Source: AP-15 sp035503615 (lineage in GTDB: Bacteria > Pseudomonadota > Alphaproteobacteria > ATCC43930 > CGMCC-115725). From it: a stretch of DNA of 64,000 nucleotides. Positions 54,162-62,776 of the stretch are shown one piece after another (position 1 is the stretch's first letter; every line of letters starts with the position of its first letter). The position numbers and the translations under genes are program-made. The notes beneath the pieces were generated by a model that was given only the letters and a program-made list of their open reading frames with translations, was not told the origin of the DNA and made no database searches. The stretch spans positions 1 through 64,000 of the forward strand of contig DATJTI010000017.1 of assembly GCA_035503615.1 (NCBI GenBank), in the 5' to 3' direction.

Positions 54162-55267
54162 CGGCTGCGGGCGGGGTGGGCGGCGGCCAAATCCGGCGCC
54201 GCAATGAGTGCTTCGCCGACCGCCTCGCCAACCGCAGAAAAACCGTCGCGCCGGAGCAGTGCCGCAAGGCCGTCGCCGATCCGGCGGATAAGTGCAGGCC
54301 CCTCGAACACCAACGCGGTATAAAGCTGCACCAGGCTGGCGCCGGCCCGGATCTTGGCATAGGCATCTTCGGCACTCGCGACACCGCCGACCCCGATAAG
54401 CGGCAGCCGGCCCCGGGTCAGCCGATAGAATTCGGCGAGGATTGCGGTCGATGGCGCGAAGAGTGGGCGGCCGCTGAGCCCGCCGGCTTCGGCGGCGTAT
54501 CGGCTGGCGAGGCCGGCCGGGCGCTCGACCGTCGTGTTGGCGATGATCAGCCCGTCGATCCCGCTGCCGAGCGCAACCTCGGCGATGTCGCGGCACTCGG
54601 CCGCGGTCAGATCGGGTGCGATCTTGAGCAATAGCGGCGGCCGCTGGCCGGTCTTTGCTCGCGCCTCGATCAGCCGCGCGAGGAGCGCTTCCAGCGCCGC
54701 GCCGGCTTGCAGGTCGCGCAACCCGGGCGTGTTTGGCGAGGAGATGTTGACGACGAGGTAATCGGCAAGCCCGGCGGTGCGGCGGATGCCCTCGGCGTAA
54801 TCATCGGCGGCATCGGCGGTGTCGCGGTTCTTGCCGAGATTGACCCCGACAATGCCGGTGCGCTCCCGCCGCGACAGCCGCGCGACGACCGTGTCGAGCC
54901 CGCCGCTGTTGAAGCCCATCCGGTTGATCACTCCCCGGTCCTCGTCGAGCCGGAACAGTCGGGGCTTCGGGTTCCCCGGCTGCGGGCGCGGCGTCACCGT
55001 GCCGATCTCGACAAAGCCGAAGCCGAGCCGCAGCGCCGCGTCGGGCACACGAGCGTCCTTGTCGAACCCGGCGGCGAGCCCGACCGGGTTTGGAAAATCG
55101 AGTCCCCAGAGGCGCTGCCCGAGGCTCGGCGAACCGGACCGCGGTGCCGCAGCGCCGCTCCAGACCCGGCCGAGTCCGACACCCAGCGCGCACAGGCCCG
55201 CCTTGTGCGCCAATTCGCGCGGCAGCCGGTGCAGCACCGGACGGATCAACGGATAGAGATCAGGCAT
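54158..55267 (-). CDS. pyrD: Dihydroorotate dehydrogenase (quinone), class 2
   Basis: A 369-residue membrane-associated FMN enzyme oxidising dihydroorotate in pyrimidine synthesis. The class 2 N-terminal helices (LYPLIRPVLHRLPRELAHKAG) are present, followed by NPVGLAAGFDKDA, EIGTVTPRPQPGNPKPRLFRL, INRMGFNSGGLD, VNISSPNTPGLRDLQ (the catalytic Ser region), LLKIAPDLT, and GVGGVASAEDAYAKIRAGASLVQLYTAL. Complete. Divergent from the helicase gene with a 68-bp gap. Confidence 0.97.
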   Translation of the reverse strand: MPDLYPLIRPVLHRLPRELAHKAGLCALGVGLGRVWSGAAAPRSGSPSLGQRLWGLDFPNPVGLAAGFDKDARVPDAALRLGFGFVEIGTVTPRPQPGNPKPRLFRLDEDRGVINRMGFNSGGLDTVVARLSRRERTGIVGVNLGKNRDTADAADDYAEGIRRTAGLADYLVVNISSPNTPGLRDLQAGAALEALLARLIEARAKTGQRPPLLLKIAPDLTAAECRDIAEVALGSGIDGLIIANTTVERPAGLASRYAAEAGGLSGRPLFAPSTAILAEFYRLTRGRLPLIGVGGVASAEDAYAKIRAGASLVQLYTALVFEGPALIRRIGDGLAALLRRDGFSAVGEAVGEALIAAPDLAAAHPARSR

Positions 55268-55335
55268 CGGTCGGGCTCGCCCATGGTCCGACGACGATAC
55301 CAGGGCGCTGGCGGCGAGGGCAGCCTTGCGAGATC

Positions 55336-58107
55336 ATGTCGCCGATGTTGCCTCCCGATCGCAATCCGCCGGCTGCCGCGCGGCCGCTGTGGATGCCGCA
55401 AGCGCCGGTTCTCGTCGCGGGATTTCACGAGGTGCTGTGGCTCACCCCCGACGGCGAGATCGAGGCGCTGTCGCCGGCCGAGGCACGCGGCCGGGTCGCG
55501 GTCGAAGCGCCGATGCTGTGCCATGCGCCGGCCACTGCCCAGCGCCTCGGCATGCCGCCTTTCGCGGCGTTCGACCTCTTGGAGCTCTTCGCCTTTGTCC
55601 GTCCGGCGCAATTCTGCGTGCCGACACCGCGCGGCCTCGCCGAGGCGCTCGGGCTGCCGCCGCCACGCGATGCCGCGGATGCGTGCGCGAGCCTGGCCGC
55701 GGCGGCGCGGGCGCTCTTAGAAACCCTCGGCGGCGAGACCGATCCCGAACTGCGCGCCATTGCCGAAGCCATGGACCGCGCCGGCTGGCTGTGGGCAGGT
55801 GGCGTGCTGGCAGCACTGCCCGAGGCCGAGCTCGGCGCGCGACGGCGAACCGCGGGTCTGCGGGTATGGATGCGGCTCACCGAATGGGCCGAGACCGCAT
55901 CCACCCCGGCGCCCGGCAACCAGGCGGTGCATCCCGCCGAGGCGCGCCAGCGGCTCGCCCGGTTGCTCGGTGCCGGAGCCGAGCCGCGGCCGCAGCAGGC
56001 TGATTATGCCGCGGCGGTCAGCGCCGCCTTCGCCCCGCGCGACCTGCCGGACCGGCCGCACGCGGTGCTCGCCGAAGCCGGCACCGGCGTCGGCAAGACG
56101 CTCGGCTACATCGCCGCCGCGAGCCTGTGGGCCGAGCGCAATGACGGCACGGTGTGGGTCTCGACCTTCACCCGCAATCTGCAGGCGCAGATTGCCGGCG
56201 AGCTCGACCGTCTCTACCCCGATCCCGACGACAAGCGCCGGCGTGTCGTGTTGCGCAAGGGGCGGGAGAACTTCCTGTGCCTCTTAAATTTCGAGGAAGC
56301 CGTCGGTGCGGCGGCGGCGCGCTCGGGGCGGGCCGCGGTGGCGCTCGGCCTGGTGGCGCGCTGGATCGCTGCCAGCGATTCGGGCGACACCGTCGCCGGG
56401 GACTTTCCCGGCTGGCTCGGCGAACTGATCGGCCGCGCCCGCATCGGTGCGCTCGCCGATCGCCGCGGCGAGTGCGTCCATTCCGCCTGCCCGCATTTTC
56501 GCCGCTGCTTTGTCGAGAAGAACATCCGCCGCGCCCGCAATGCACGGATCGTCGTCGCCAATCACGCGCTCGTCCTGGCCCAGGCCGCACTCGGCGGGCT
56601 CGATGACGCGACGGTGCCGACGCGCTACGTGTTCGACGAAGGCCATCACCTGCTCGATGCCGCCGACAATGCCTTCTCGGTGCGGCTGTCGGGCCGCGAA
56701 GGCCGCGAGCTGCGCCGCTGGATCGTCGGCGCCGAGGCATCGGGCGGCTCGCGCGCCCGGGGCTTGCGGCGGCGGGTGGGCGATCTCGTCGAGGGTGACG
56801 AAGATGGCGCCCGTGCGATGCTCGGCCTCCTCACCGCGGCGCGCGTGCTGCCGGGCGAGGGCTGGGCGGCCCGCGTTGCCGACGGGCGCGGCGTGCAGGG
56901 GTTCGAGGCGCTGCTGGCGCTGGTCCGGCAGCAGGTATTGGCCCGTGCGGCGCTGGCCGATGCCGGCTATGGCCTGCAGGCGGAGGCCCGGCCGCCGGCC
57001 GAGGGGTTGGTGGAACTTGCCCTGCCGCTGGCCCAGGGGCTCGAACAGCTGGCGCTTGCCCTGAAGCGGCTCGCCGTGATCCTGCGCCGGCGGTTGGAGG
57101 ACCCGGACGACCCGCCCGAGCCCGGGTTGCGGCAGCGGCTCGACGCGACCGTGCGCGGTCTCGACCGGCGCGCTGATCAGCAGCTCGCCGCCTGGGTCCG
57201 GCTGTTGCGCGACCTCGCCGAGCCGCCCCGGCCCGAGACCGTCGAGTGGCTGTCGCTCGACCGCATCGACGGGCTCGAGACCGATGTCGCGCTGACCCGC
57301 AGCTGGGTCGATCCCGGCATCCCGTTTGCGCTGCTCGTGGCGCAGCCGGCGCACGGGCTCGTCGTCACCTCGGCGACCTTGACCGATGGCGATCCCGACC
57401 CCGATCTCGCCTGGCGCGGCGCCGAAGCCGCGACCGGCTTGCGCCATCTGCCGGTGAGCCCCGTGGCGGCGCGCATTGCCTCGCCGTTCGACTATCCGGC
57501 GCAGACCCGCGTCCTCGTCGTGACCGACGTCCCGCGCGACGACATCGGCCAGGTTGCCGCGGCCTATGCGGCGCTGTTCACCGCGGCGGGCGGCGGCGCG
57601 CTCGGCCTCTTTACCGCGGTCGCCCGGCTGCGCGCGGTGCATCAGCGCATCGCCCCGGTGCTCGAAGCGCACGGCCTGTTGCTCGTGGCCCAGCATGTCG
57701 AAGCGATGTCGGCGGCAACGCTCGTCGAGATTTTCCGCGGCGAGGTCGATTCCTGCCTGCTCGGCACCGACGCGATCCGCGACGGAGTCGATGTTCCGGG
57801 CCGTTCGCTGCGCCTCATTGTGTTCGACCGGGTGCCGTGGCCGCGGCCCGATATCCTCTTCCGCGCGCGCAAGGCGGCGTTTGGCGGCGCCCGCTATTCG
57901 GACCGGATCGCCCGGCTGCGGCTGCGCCAGGCTTACGGCAGGCTGATCCGCCGGGCCGATGATCGCGGCGTCTTTGTCGTGCTCGACCGGGCTCTACCGT
58001 CGCGATTGCTGGCGGCGTTTCCCGAGGGTGTCGCGGTCGCGCGTGTGCCATTGGTCGAGGCGGCCGCCGAGACGGCGCGGTTTCTCGGCGCTGCCGATCC
58101 GGCTTGA
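55336..58107 (+). CDS. DinG-like ATP-dependent DNA helicase
   Basis: A 923-residue superfamily 2 helicase of the XPD/DinG type. A 240-residue N-terminal extension (FDLLELFAFVRPAQFCVPTPRGLAEALGL) precedes motif I AEAGTGVGKT (about 246-255). Cysteines at about 315, 380, 385 and 391 are placed like the iron-sulfur cluster ligands of DinG/XPD, and the DEAH-box reads DEGHH (about 434). Later motifs include LVVTSATLTDGDPD, LLGTDAIRDGVDVPG and LRQAYGRLIRRADDRG. It unwinds DNA, probably in repair. ATG 55336 or 55345 are possible starts. Confidence 0.9.
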   Translation: MSPMLPPDRNPPAAARPLWMPQAPVLVAGFHEVLWLTPDGEIEALSPAEARGRVAVEAPMLCHAPATAQRLGMPPFAAFDLLELFAFVRPAQFCVPTPRGLAEALGLPPPRDAADACASLAAAARALLETLGGETDPELRAIAEAMDRAGWLWAGGVLAALPEAELGARRRTAGLRVWMRLTEWAETASTPAPGNQAVHPAEARQRLARLLGAGAEPRPQQADYAAAVSAAFAPRDLPDRPHAVLAEAGTGVGKTLGYIAAASLWAERNDGTVWVSTFTRNLQAQIAGELDRLYPDPDDKRRRVVLRKGRENFLCLLNFEEAVGAAAARSGRAAVALGLVARWIAASDSGDTVAGDFPGWLGELIGRARIGALADRRGECVHSACPHFRRCFVEKNIRRARNARIVVANHALVLAQAALGGLDDATVPTRYVFDEGHHLLDAADNAFSVRLSGREGRELRRWIVGAEASGGSRARGLRRRVGDLVEGDEDGARAMLGLLTAARVLPGEGWAARVADGRGVQGFEALLALVRQQVLARAALADAGYGLQAEARPPAEGLVELALPLAQGLEQLALALKRLAVILRRRLEDPDDPPEPGLRQRLDATVRGLDRRADQQLAAWVRLLRDLAEPPRPETVEWLSLDRIDGLETDVALTRSWVDPGIPFALLVAQPAHGLVVTSATLTDGDPDPDLAWRGAEAATGLRHLPVSPVAARIASPFDYPAQTRVLVVTDVPRDDIGQVAAAYAALFTAAGGGALGLFTAVARLRAVHQRIAPVLEAHGLLLVAQHVEAMSAATLVEIFRGEVDSCLLGTDAIRDGVDVPGRSLRLIVFDRVPWPRPDILFRARKAAFGGARYSDRIARLRLRQAYGRLIRRADDRGVFVVLDRALPSRLLAAFPEGVAVARVPLVEAAAETARFLGAADPA

Positions 58108-58162
58108 CAGCGGCACCCGGCTTTTGGTCTGTCAACCCCGCCCGAATCGCGAAAGGACCCGC

Positions 58163-58567
58163 ATGCTCGAACACCATCGCGCGCTCCTCTACACGATGGT
58201 CATCGTCTCGGCCGCCGACCGCAACATGCCCGATTCCGAGCTGCACGCCTTTGCCGAGATCGTCGGCCACCTGCCGGTCTTCCGCGACTTTGACAAGAAC
58301 GAGCTGCCGGGGCTGCTCAACGACTGCACCGAGCTGATCGGCCGCGAGAACGGGCTCGACGAGACCTTGCAGGCGATCACCGCCGGGCTGCCGGAGAAGT
58401 TGCGCGAGACCGCCTATGCGATCGCCTGCGACCTGGTAGCGACCGATGGCGAGGCGACCCAGGAAGAGCTGCGCATCCTCGAATTGCTGCGCCACCGGCT
58501 AAAGGTCGACCGGCTGACTGCCGCTGCGATCGAGCGCGGCGCTCGCGCCCGCTTCCAGACATTGTAG
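58163..58567 (+). CDS. TerB-like (tellurite resistance protein B fold) protein
   Basis: A 134-residue all-helical protein like the TerB/DjlA N-terminal domain: LYTMVIVSAADRNMPDSELHAFAEIVGHLPVF and ETAYAIACDLVATDGEATQEELRILELLRHRLKVD show the two acidic helix-loop-helix repeats. GAAAGGA precedes ATG 58163. Such proteins often serve as metal- or membrane-linked adaptors; direct tellurite resistance is not implied. Follows the helicase by 55 bp on the same strand. Confidence 0.87.
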   Translation: MLEHHRALLYTMVIVSAADRNMPDSELHAFAEIVGHLPVFRDFDKNELPGLLNDCTELIGRENGLDETLQAITAGLPEKLRETAYAIACDLVATDGEATQEELRILELLRHRLKVDRLTAAAIERGARARFQTL

Positions 58568-58641
58568 ACCCGCTCTCCAAGCGATGATCGGCGGAACGGG
58601 TCGAGTTTGACCGGGCCGACACCGCTCGATCGGCCGTTCGG

Positions 58642-59337
58642 CTATGCGCGCATCACCATTTCATGGATCGCCATGCAGTGGCGCACGAGGTTCTGCTGTG
58701 AGGAAACGAATTGCTTGAGCGGCGTCTCGATATCGTAGAAGTGGATGTTGGCGATGAACCCGTAAATGCCGGCGTCGATGCTGGTCGGATGGGCTCCGTG
58801 CACATATCCGTCGGCCGGAACGAGATCGGCGAGTACCCCCAGATCGGCGAGGCCACGGGCATAGGCGGCGTCCGGCGCGTATCGGCCGATGCCCTGGAAA
58901 CGGTAGCGCTGAAAATTGTGCTCGCGCGCACGGGCCAACCCATCTTCGGTCAGGCTCGGGTGCTCGCGGACCAGCGCGGCGCGGAACGCCGGCCAATAGC
59001 GCTCGTCCTGCCAGCGCGAATACGACATGACCCAGTAGAGATCGTCGAGCAGGCGCGTGACAAGCAGGTTTAAGTCGCGCTCGCGCGCGCTCAGCGCCGC
59101 ATCGATCGTCAGCCGGTATTTGCCGACCAGATGGGCGATGATGGTCTGGCTGTCGCCAATGGTCTCGCCGTCGTCGACAATGTAAGGGAGCTGCCCGCGC
59201 GGTGCGGCCGCGGCGTCGAAAACGTGCTCATGCACGAAGCCAAGGCCGACGAGACGCAAAAACGCGAAAACCTTGAGCCCGTAGCCGTTGTTGTCGGCCA
59301 CGCCGAAGAGCGTCGGGTAAGAGTAAAGGGTGATCAT
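58642..59337 (-). CDS. Glutathione S-transferase family protein
   Basis: A 231-residue protein with an N-terminal thioredoxin-like half (MITLYSYPTLFGVADNNGYGLKVFAFLRL, then GQLPYIVDDGETIGDSQTIIAHL, where the cis-proline and Ser-Asp contact glutathione) and an all-helical C-terminal half. The pattern resembles the metaxin/Tom37-like GST branch of proteobacteria. Function not predictable: detoxification or a structural role. Start 59337 follows a stretch without a strong ribosome site. Confidence 0.87.
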   Translation of the reverse strand: MITLYSYPTLFGVADNNGYGLKVFAFLRLVGLGFVHEHVFDAAAAPRGQLPYIVDDGETIGDSQTIIAHLVGKYRLTIDAALSARERDLNLLVTRLLDDLYWVMSYSRWQDERYWPAFRAALVREHPSLTEDGLARAREHNFQRYRFQGIGRYAPDAAYARGLADLGVLADLVPADGYVHGAHPTSIDAGIYGFIANIHFYDIETPLKQFVSSQQNLVRHCMAIHEMVMRA

Positions 59338-59629
59338 GACCGCAACATCCTACAGTCCATGCACAATCACATCAGCCACGTCCGAGCCCCCGGGAGGGCA
59401 TAGCCGAGGCCGCGGAGAGAACGATCACCGCGTCACCAGATTATCCAAAACCTGATTGGCCGCACTCGGCAACTCCGATGAACATCGCGAAATTCACCTG
59501 ATCGACGGCCACCGTCATCGACAGCCACGGATACCGCCGCCACCGCCGGTGGCCCCGGTGTCGTTGCAGGCCGGTGTGGCGGGCCACCGAGCCGCCGTGC
59601 CGATCATCAACTTGCCGGCGAAGGTCTGG

Positions 59630-59945
59630 TCACCAAACCGGGGCGGAACCGGGAACGGCGGTGAGTTTCGACGGGCGGCCCATGCGGTGGCCACGCTTCT
59701 GCGCCCCGCACGGTCCCCGGCGATGCGGGTGCGGGCAAGATCGCGTTCGGCGTCCGCTAAGCCGCCGAGAACGGCGATCGTCAGGCGGGCCGGTGCGGGT
59801 GCTGGTGCCGGCCCACAGCTCTGCGAGTGAGCGGCATTGCGCCTTGGCGTCCACGACGCGCTTGACGATGGCAAACAGGTCGAAGGTCTGCGCGCCAGGC
59901 GATCAATCTGCGTCACTGTCACCACGTCGCCGAGTTCACCCCAGT
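59630..59945 (-). pseudogene. Serine recombinase/resolvase remnant, frameshifted
   Basis: Pieces of a Tn3/Hin-type serine recombinase appear in different frames on the minus strand: GDVVTVTQIDRLAR (the R-x-D-R-x-x-R active-site region), then DAKAQCRSLAELWAGTSTRTG in another frame, LTIAVLGGLADAERDLARTR in the first again, and GHRMGRPSKLT near the end. At least three frameshifts break the chain and no intact catalytic serine region is visible upstream. It is the trace of a lost integrated element. Confidence 0.75.
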
Positions 59946-59981
59946 GGTATGACTTCGACAGTTGATATTCTTCCCCTTTTC

Positions 59982-60066
59982 TCGTCATGCCCGCGAAAGC
60001 GGGCATCCAGGAGCGGCCAACACCGCACTTTTGGCCATGGACCCCCGCTTCCGCGGGGGCGACGCT
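59982..60066. repeat. REP/MITE-like paired hairpin element
   Basis: Two hairpins in close series: ATGCCCGC-GAAA-GCGGGCAT (59987-60006) and CCCCCGC-TTCC-GCGGGGG (60042-60059), with outer CGTC/GACG able to pair. The translation of one strand gives the well-known PAEAGVH / MPAFAGMT signature of a dispersed repeat in proteobacterial genomes. About 85 bp, without ORF. It abuts the recombinase remnant. Confidence 0.8.
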
Positions 60067-60153
60067 AAAAAAGCAGAGCTGAAGCATCTGTCTGGATCGC
60101 ACCACTAGATGTATCTGGCAGTGTATCCGGCAGTAAGCAATTGCGGGGAAAGA

Positions 60154-60498
60154 TTAATCGGACCGGCTGCTGCTGTCGTCCCTTCTTGGCAGGGTGCGGC
60201 GGATGGCGTCCTGCACTTCGGCGGGCTGGGCGGCGAGCGCGTCGCAGAGGCGGCGCAATTGCCGGCGCAATCCGTAGACCTGGTCGAGCAGGCTCAGCAC
60301 CAATGGCAGCGCCTCGTCGTCGATCGCGTGCTCATGGCGGATTTCGAGGATCAGCTCGACCCGCGCGATGTCGACCTCGTGAAACAGCCAAGTCTCGCCG
60401 CGGCGCTCGGGCAATACCCAGCGGTTCTCGATCCAGTGCTGGAGCTCGCCGCGTTCGAGACCGGCAAGGCGGTCGAGCAGCTCGTCAAAACCGATCAT
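60154..60498 (-). CDS. cbpM: Chaperone modulator CbpM
   Basis: A 114-residue CbpM-like protein with a MerR-like helical start (MIGFDELLDRLAGLERGELQHWIENRWVLPE) and a C-terminal coiled helix (LVLSLLDQVYGLRRQLRRL). It binds the J-domain of CbpA and inhibits it. Directly downstream of its partner dnaJ-type gene. The ATG at 60498 lies in the second copy of a 16-bp duplication; the first copy has an ATG at 60514 overlapping the dnaJ stop but leads to a 9-codon dead end. Confidence 0.87.
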   Translation of the reverse strand: MIGFDELLDRLAGLERGELQHWIENRWVLPERRGETWLFHEVDIARVELILEIRHEHAIDDEALPLVLSLLDQVYGLRRQLRRLCDALAAQPAEVQDAIRRTLPRRDDSSSRSD

Positions 60499-60514
60499 GG
60501 TCAAAACCGATCAT
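60484..60514 (-). repeat. cbpM: 16-bp duplication of the cbpM start region
   Basis: On the minus strand ATGATCGGTTTTGACC is followed at once by ATGATCGGTTTTGACG. Because the unit is 16 bp, the first ATG (60514) is out of frame with the second (60498) and reads MIGFDHDRF then stop. The first ATG shares ATGA with the dnaJ stop. Confidence 0.95.
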
Positions 60515-61446
60515 GCCGGGGGCATTTCCCGGCGCGGGTCGAACGGATGCCGCGCCGCCCATTTCTCGACGAATTCCGCAAGCTCGGCATCGTTGCCGGG
60601 ACCGATCGCCACCCGCAGCATCACATACTGGTCGCCGGGGTTGCGGCGGCGCTGGATGCCCTTGCCGCGCAGGCGCAGCACCGTGCCGGTGTCCGAGCCC
60701 TTGGGGATCGTCATCGTCACCGGTCCGGTCACGGTCGGCACCGTGACCCGCGCGCCGAGCACCGCCTCGGCGAGGCTCACCGGCAATTCGATGCGGATGT
60801 CGTCGCCGTCGCGCCGGAACAGCGGGTGCGGCGCCACTTGCACCTCGATCAAGGCATCGCCGGGCTCGCCGCCGCCAAAGCCGGGGCCGCCCTTGCCCTT
60901 GAGGCGCAGCACCTGCCCGTCAGTGAGACCGGCCGGGATCGTCACATCGAGCCATTCCTCGGGGGCGAGCGACAGCCGCTTTTTGGCGCCGGTCGCCGCC
61001 TCGGTAAAATCGATCGTCATCGCAAAGCTGCGGTCGCCGCCGCGCGCCCGAAAATTTGCGCCGCCGCCTCGGCCTCCGGGCCCGCGCTGGCCGCGCCCGG
61101 CCGAGCCAAAGGCCGCGAACAGATCTTCGAGGTCACCCAGATCCATCTCGCCTTGCGGCTGGTATTTCCATCCCTCGGCGCCCTCGGCGTGCGGGCGATA
61201 GGAATAGCGCGGCCGCTCAGCGCCGCTTTCGTCGATCTCGCCGCGGTCGTAGCGGGCGCGCTTGTCGGCGTCGGAGAGCAGGTCATAGGCCGCCGAGACC
61301 GATTTGAAGCGCGCCTCGGCTTCGGGCTTGCCCGGGTTCAGATCGGGGTGCAGCTCTTTGGCGAGCTTGCGGTAGGCTTTGCGGATTTCGTCGGCGCTGG
61401 CATCCGGCTTGACGCCGAGGATCTGGTAGGGGGTTTCGGTCGCCAT
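60511..61446 (-). CDS. cbpA: DnaJ-type cochaperone, CbpA-like
   Basis: A 311-residue class II J-protein: J-domain at residues 5-70 with HPD at 33-35, a Gly-rich linker (RGQRGPGGRGGG), no zinc-finger, and DnaJ C-terminal substrate-binding domains (LKGKGGPGFGGGEPGDALIEVQV, ARVTVPTVTGPVTMTIPKGSDTGTVLRLRGKG). It stimulates DnaK ATPase. Located 7 bp after the DegP-like gene and just before cbpM, giving a protease-cochaperone-modulator operon. ATG 61446 (MATETPYQIL) is the family-like start. Confidence 0.93.
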   Translation of the reverse strand: MATETPYQILGVKPDASADEIRKAYRKLAKELHPDLNPGKPEAEARFKSVSAAYDLLSDADKRARYDRGEIDESGAERPRYSYRPHAEGAEGWKYQPQGEMDLGDLEDLFAAFGSAGRGQRGPGGRGGGANFRARGGDRSFAMTIDFTEAATGAKKRLSLAPEEWLDVTIPAGLTDGQVLRLKGKGGPGFGGGEPGDALIEVQVAPHPLFRRDGDDIRIELPVSLAEAVLGARVTVPTVTGPVTMTIPKGSDTGTVLRLRGKGIQRRRNPGDQYVMLRVAIGPGNDAELAEFVEKWAARHPFDPRREMPPA

Positions 61447-61453
61447 GCGCGGC

Positions 61454-62572
61454 TCAACGCTCGCCAAGGCGCTGCGGAGCGGCCGGCACCCGCCCGATGC
61501 GGACCGTCACCTGCCGCTCCGAATTGCCGTGGTCGACGGTCAGCGTGACGTCTTCGCCGATCGAGGCCAGGCCGATGCGATTGCGCAAATCTTCGGCACC
61601 ATGGATCGGCACGCCATTGACCGCGACCACCAGATCGCTCGACCGCAACCCGGCCCGCGCCGCCGGCGAATCGGGCTCGACCCGGGCGATCAGCGCCCCC
61701 TCGGTCCGCGTCGTGCCGAGCGCGCGGGCGAGATCCGGGGTCAGGTCCTGGATCGCCACCCCGATCCGCCCGCGCCGGACGTGGCCGTAGCGGATCAGCT
61801 GGTCCATCACGTCGCGCGCCATATTGATCGGCACGGCAAAACCGATGCCGATATTGCCGCCGCCCGGCGCCAGGATCGCGGTGTTGATGCCGATCAGCCG
61901 GCCGTGCAGATCGACCAGCGCGCCACCCGAATTGCCCGGGTTGATCGAGGCATCGGTCTGGATGAAATCCTCGTAGCCCTCGATGCCGAGCCCGGTACGG
62001 CCGAGCGCGCTGACAATCCCCGAGGTCACGGTCTGGCCGAGCCCGAACGGGTTGCCGACCGCGAGCACGAAATCGCCGACCCGCAGCCGGTCCGAATCGC
62101 CCATCGGCACCGCCGTCAAATGATCGGCCGGGATCTGTAATACGGCAATGTCGGTCGCCGGGTCGCGCCCGATCAGCCGGGCCTTGAAGCGCCGGTTGTC
62201 CTTGGTCGTGACCTCGATATTGGTTGCGTTCTCGACGACGTGGTTGTTGGTCAGCACATAGCCTTGCGCGGCATCGACGATGACCCCCGAGCCGACCGCC
62301 TCGGTCTCGCGCTCGATCGGCTGGTTGCCGAAGTCGAAAAACTGGCGAAACAGCGGGTCCTGGGCCAGCGGGTTGTTCTCGCGCACCTCGCCGCGCACGG
62401 CGATGCCGACGACGCCGGGGGTGATGCGGCTGACGACGTCGGCGACCGAGGTCACCGGGGCGCCATTGGCCGCTTCGGGGATCGGCGCACCGGCGCGCGC
62501 CGCGCCCGGCATGCCGATCGCCGCCACAGAAATCCCGCCCGCCAGCGCGAGCGCCGTCACAACCCGGCTCAT
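61454..62572 (-). CDS. DegP/HtrA-type periplasmic serine protease, single PDZ
   Basis: A 372-residue exported trypsin-like protease. Signal peptide at the start (MSRVVTALALAGGISVAAIG, Ala-rich cleavage region). The catalytic triad is H111 in TNNHVVENA, D141 in TDIAVLQ and S215 in NPGNSGGALVD. One C-terminal PDZ domain follows (RRGRIGVAIQDLTPDLARALG, SPAARAGLRSSDLVVAVNG). DegP itself has two PDZ domains, so this is nearer HhoB/DegS in layout. It degrades misfolded periplasmic proteins; first gene of the operon with cbpA and cbpM. Confidence 0.93.
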   Translation of the reverse strand: MSRVVTALALAGGISVAAIGMPGAARAGAPIPEAANGAPVTSVADVVSRITPGVVGIAVRGEVRENNPLAQDPLFRQFFDFGNQPIERETEAVGSGVIVDAAQGYVLTNNHVVENATNIEVTTKDNRRFKARLIGRDPATDIAVLQIPADHLTAVPMGDSDRLRVGDFVLAVGNPFGLGQTVTSGIVSALGRTGLGIEGYEDFIQTDASINPGNSGGALVDLHGRLIGINTAILAPGGGNIGIGFAVPINMARDVMDQLIRYGHVRRGRIGVAIQDLTPDLARALGTTRTEGALIARVEPDSPAARAGLRSSDLVVAVNGVPIHGAEDLRNRIGLASIGEDVTLTVDHGNSERQVTVRIGRVPAAPQRLGER

Positions 62573-62674
62573 CGGTGAAACCCTAGGAGAGGCCGATCTC
62601 TCGGGGATGCCTCGGCAACGACCGGAACCGTCCGGTTTCCGGCAGCATGTATCTAGCTTTCCGCGTGTGGCCTT

Positions 62675-62737
62675 CAAGAGACACCGGCGGCAAGAGACAC
62701 CGGCGGCAAGACACACCGGGGGCAAGAGACACCGGCG
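62675..62737 (+). repeat. 16-bp x 4 minisatellite
   Basis: Four units of CAAGAGACACCGGCGG begin at 62675, 62691, 62707 and 62723 (the third has two changes). They lie upstream of the DegP-like gene and downstream of the periplasmic protein gene. Confidence 0.95.
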
Positions 62738-62776
62738 CTGGCGCAGCTGGCCGCAGGATCGGTGCGGCGGCGCTGA

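Larger units (their letters stand above)
59338..60153. other. Gene-poor region, 816 bp, with recombinase remnant and REP-like element
   Basis: No intact gene. It holds a frameshifted serine-recombinase remnant (about 59630-59945) and a REP-like double hairpin (59982-60066). The stretch 59400-59620 may be a further decayed mobile-element fragment but cannot be assigned. Coding density drops sharply here compared with the rest of the window. Confidence 0.7.

Noticed and set aside
58163..58567. Tellurite-resistance operon
   Set aside because: Only a TerB-like single protein is present; no terZ/A/C/D genes adjoin it.
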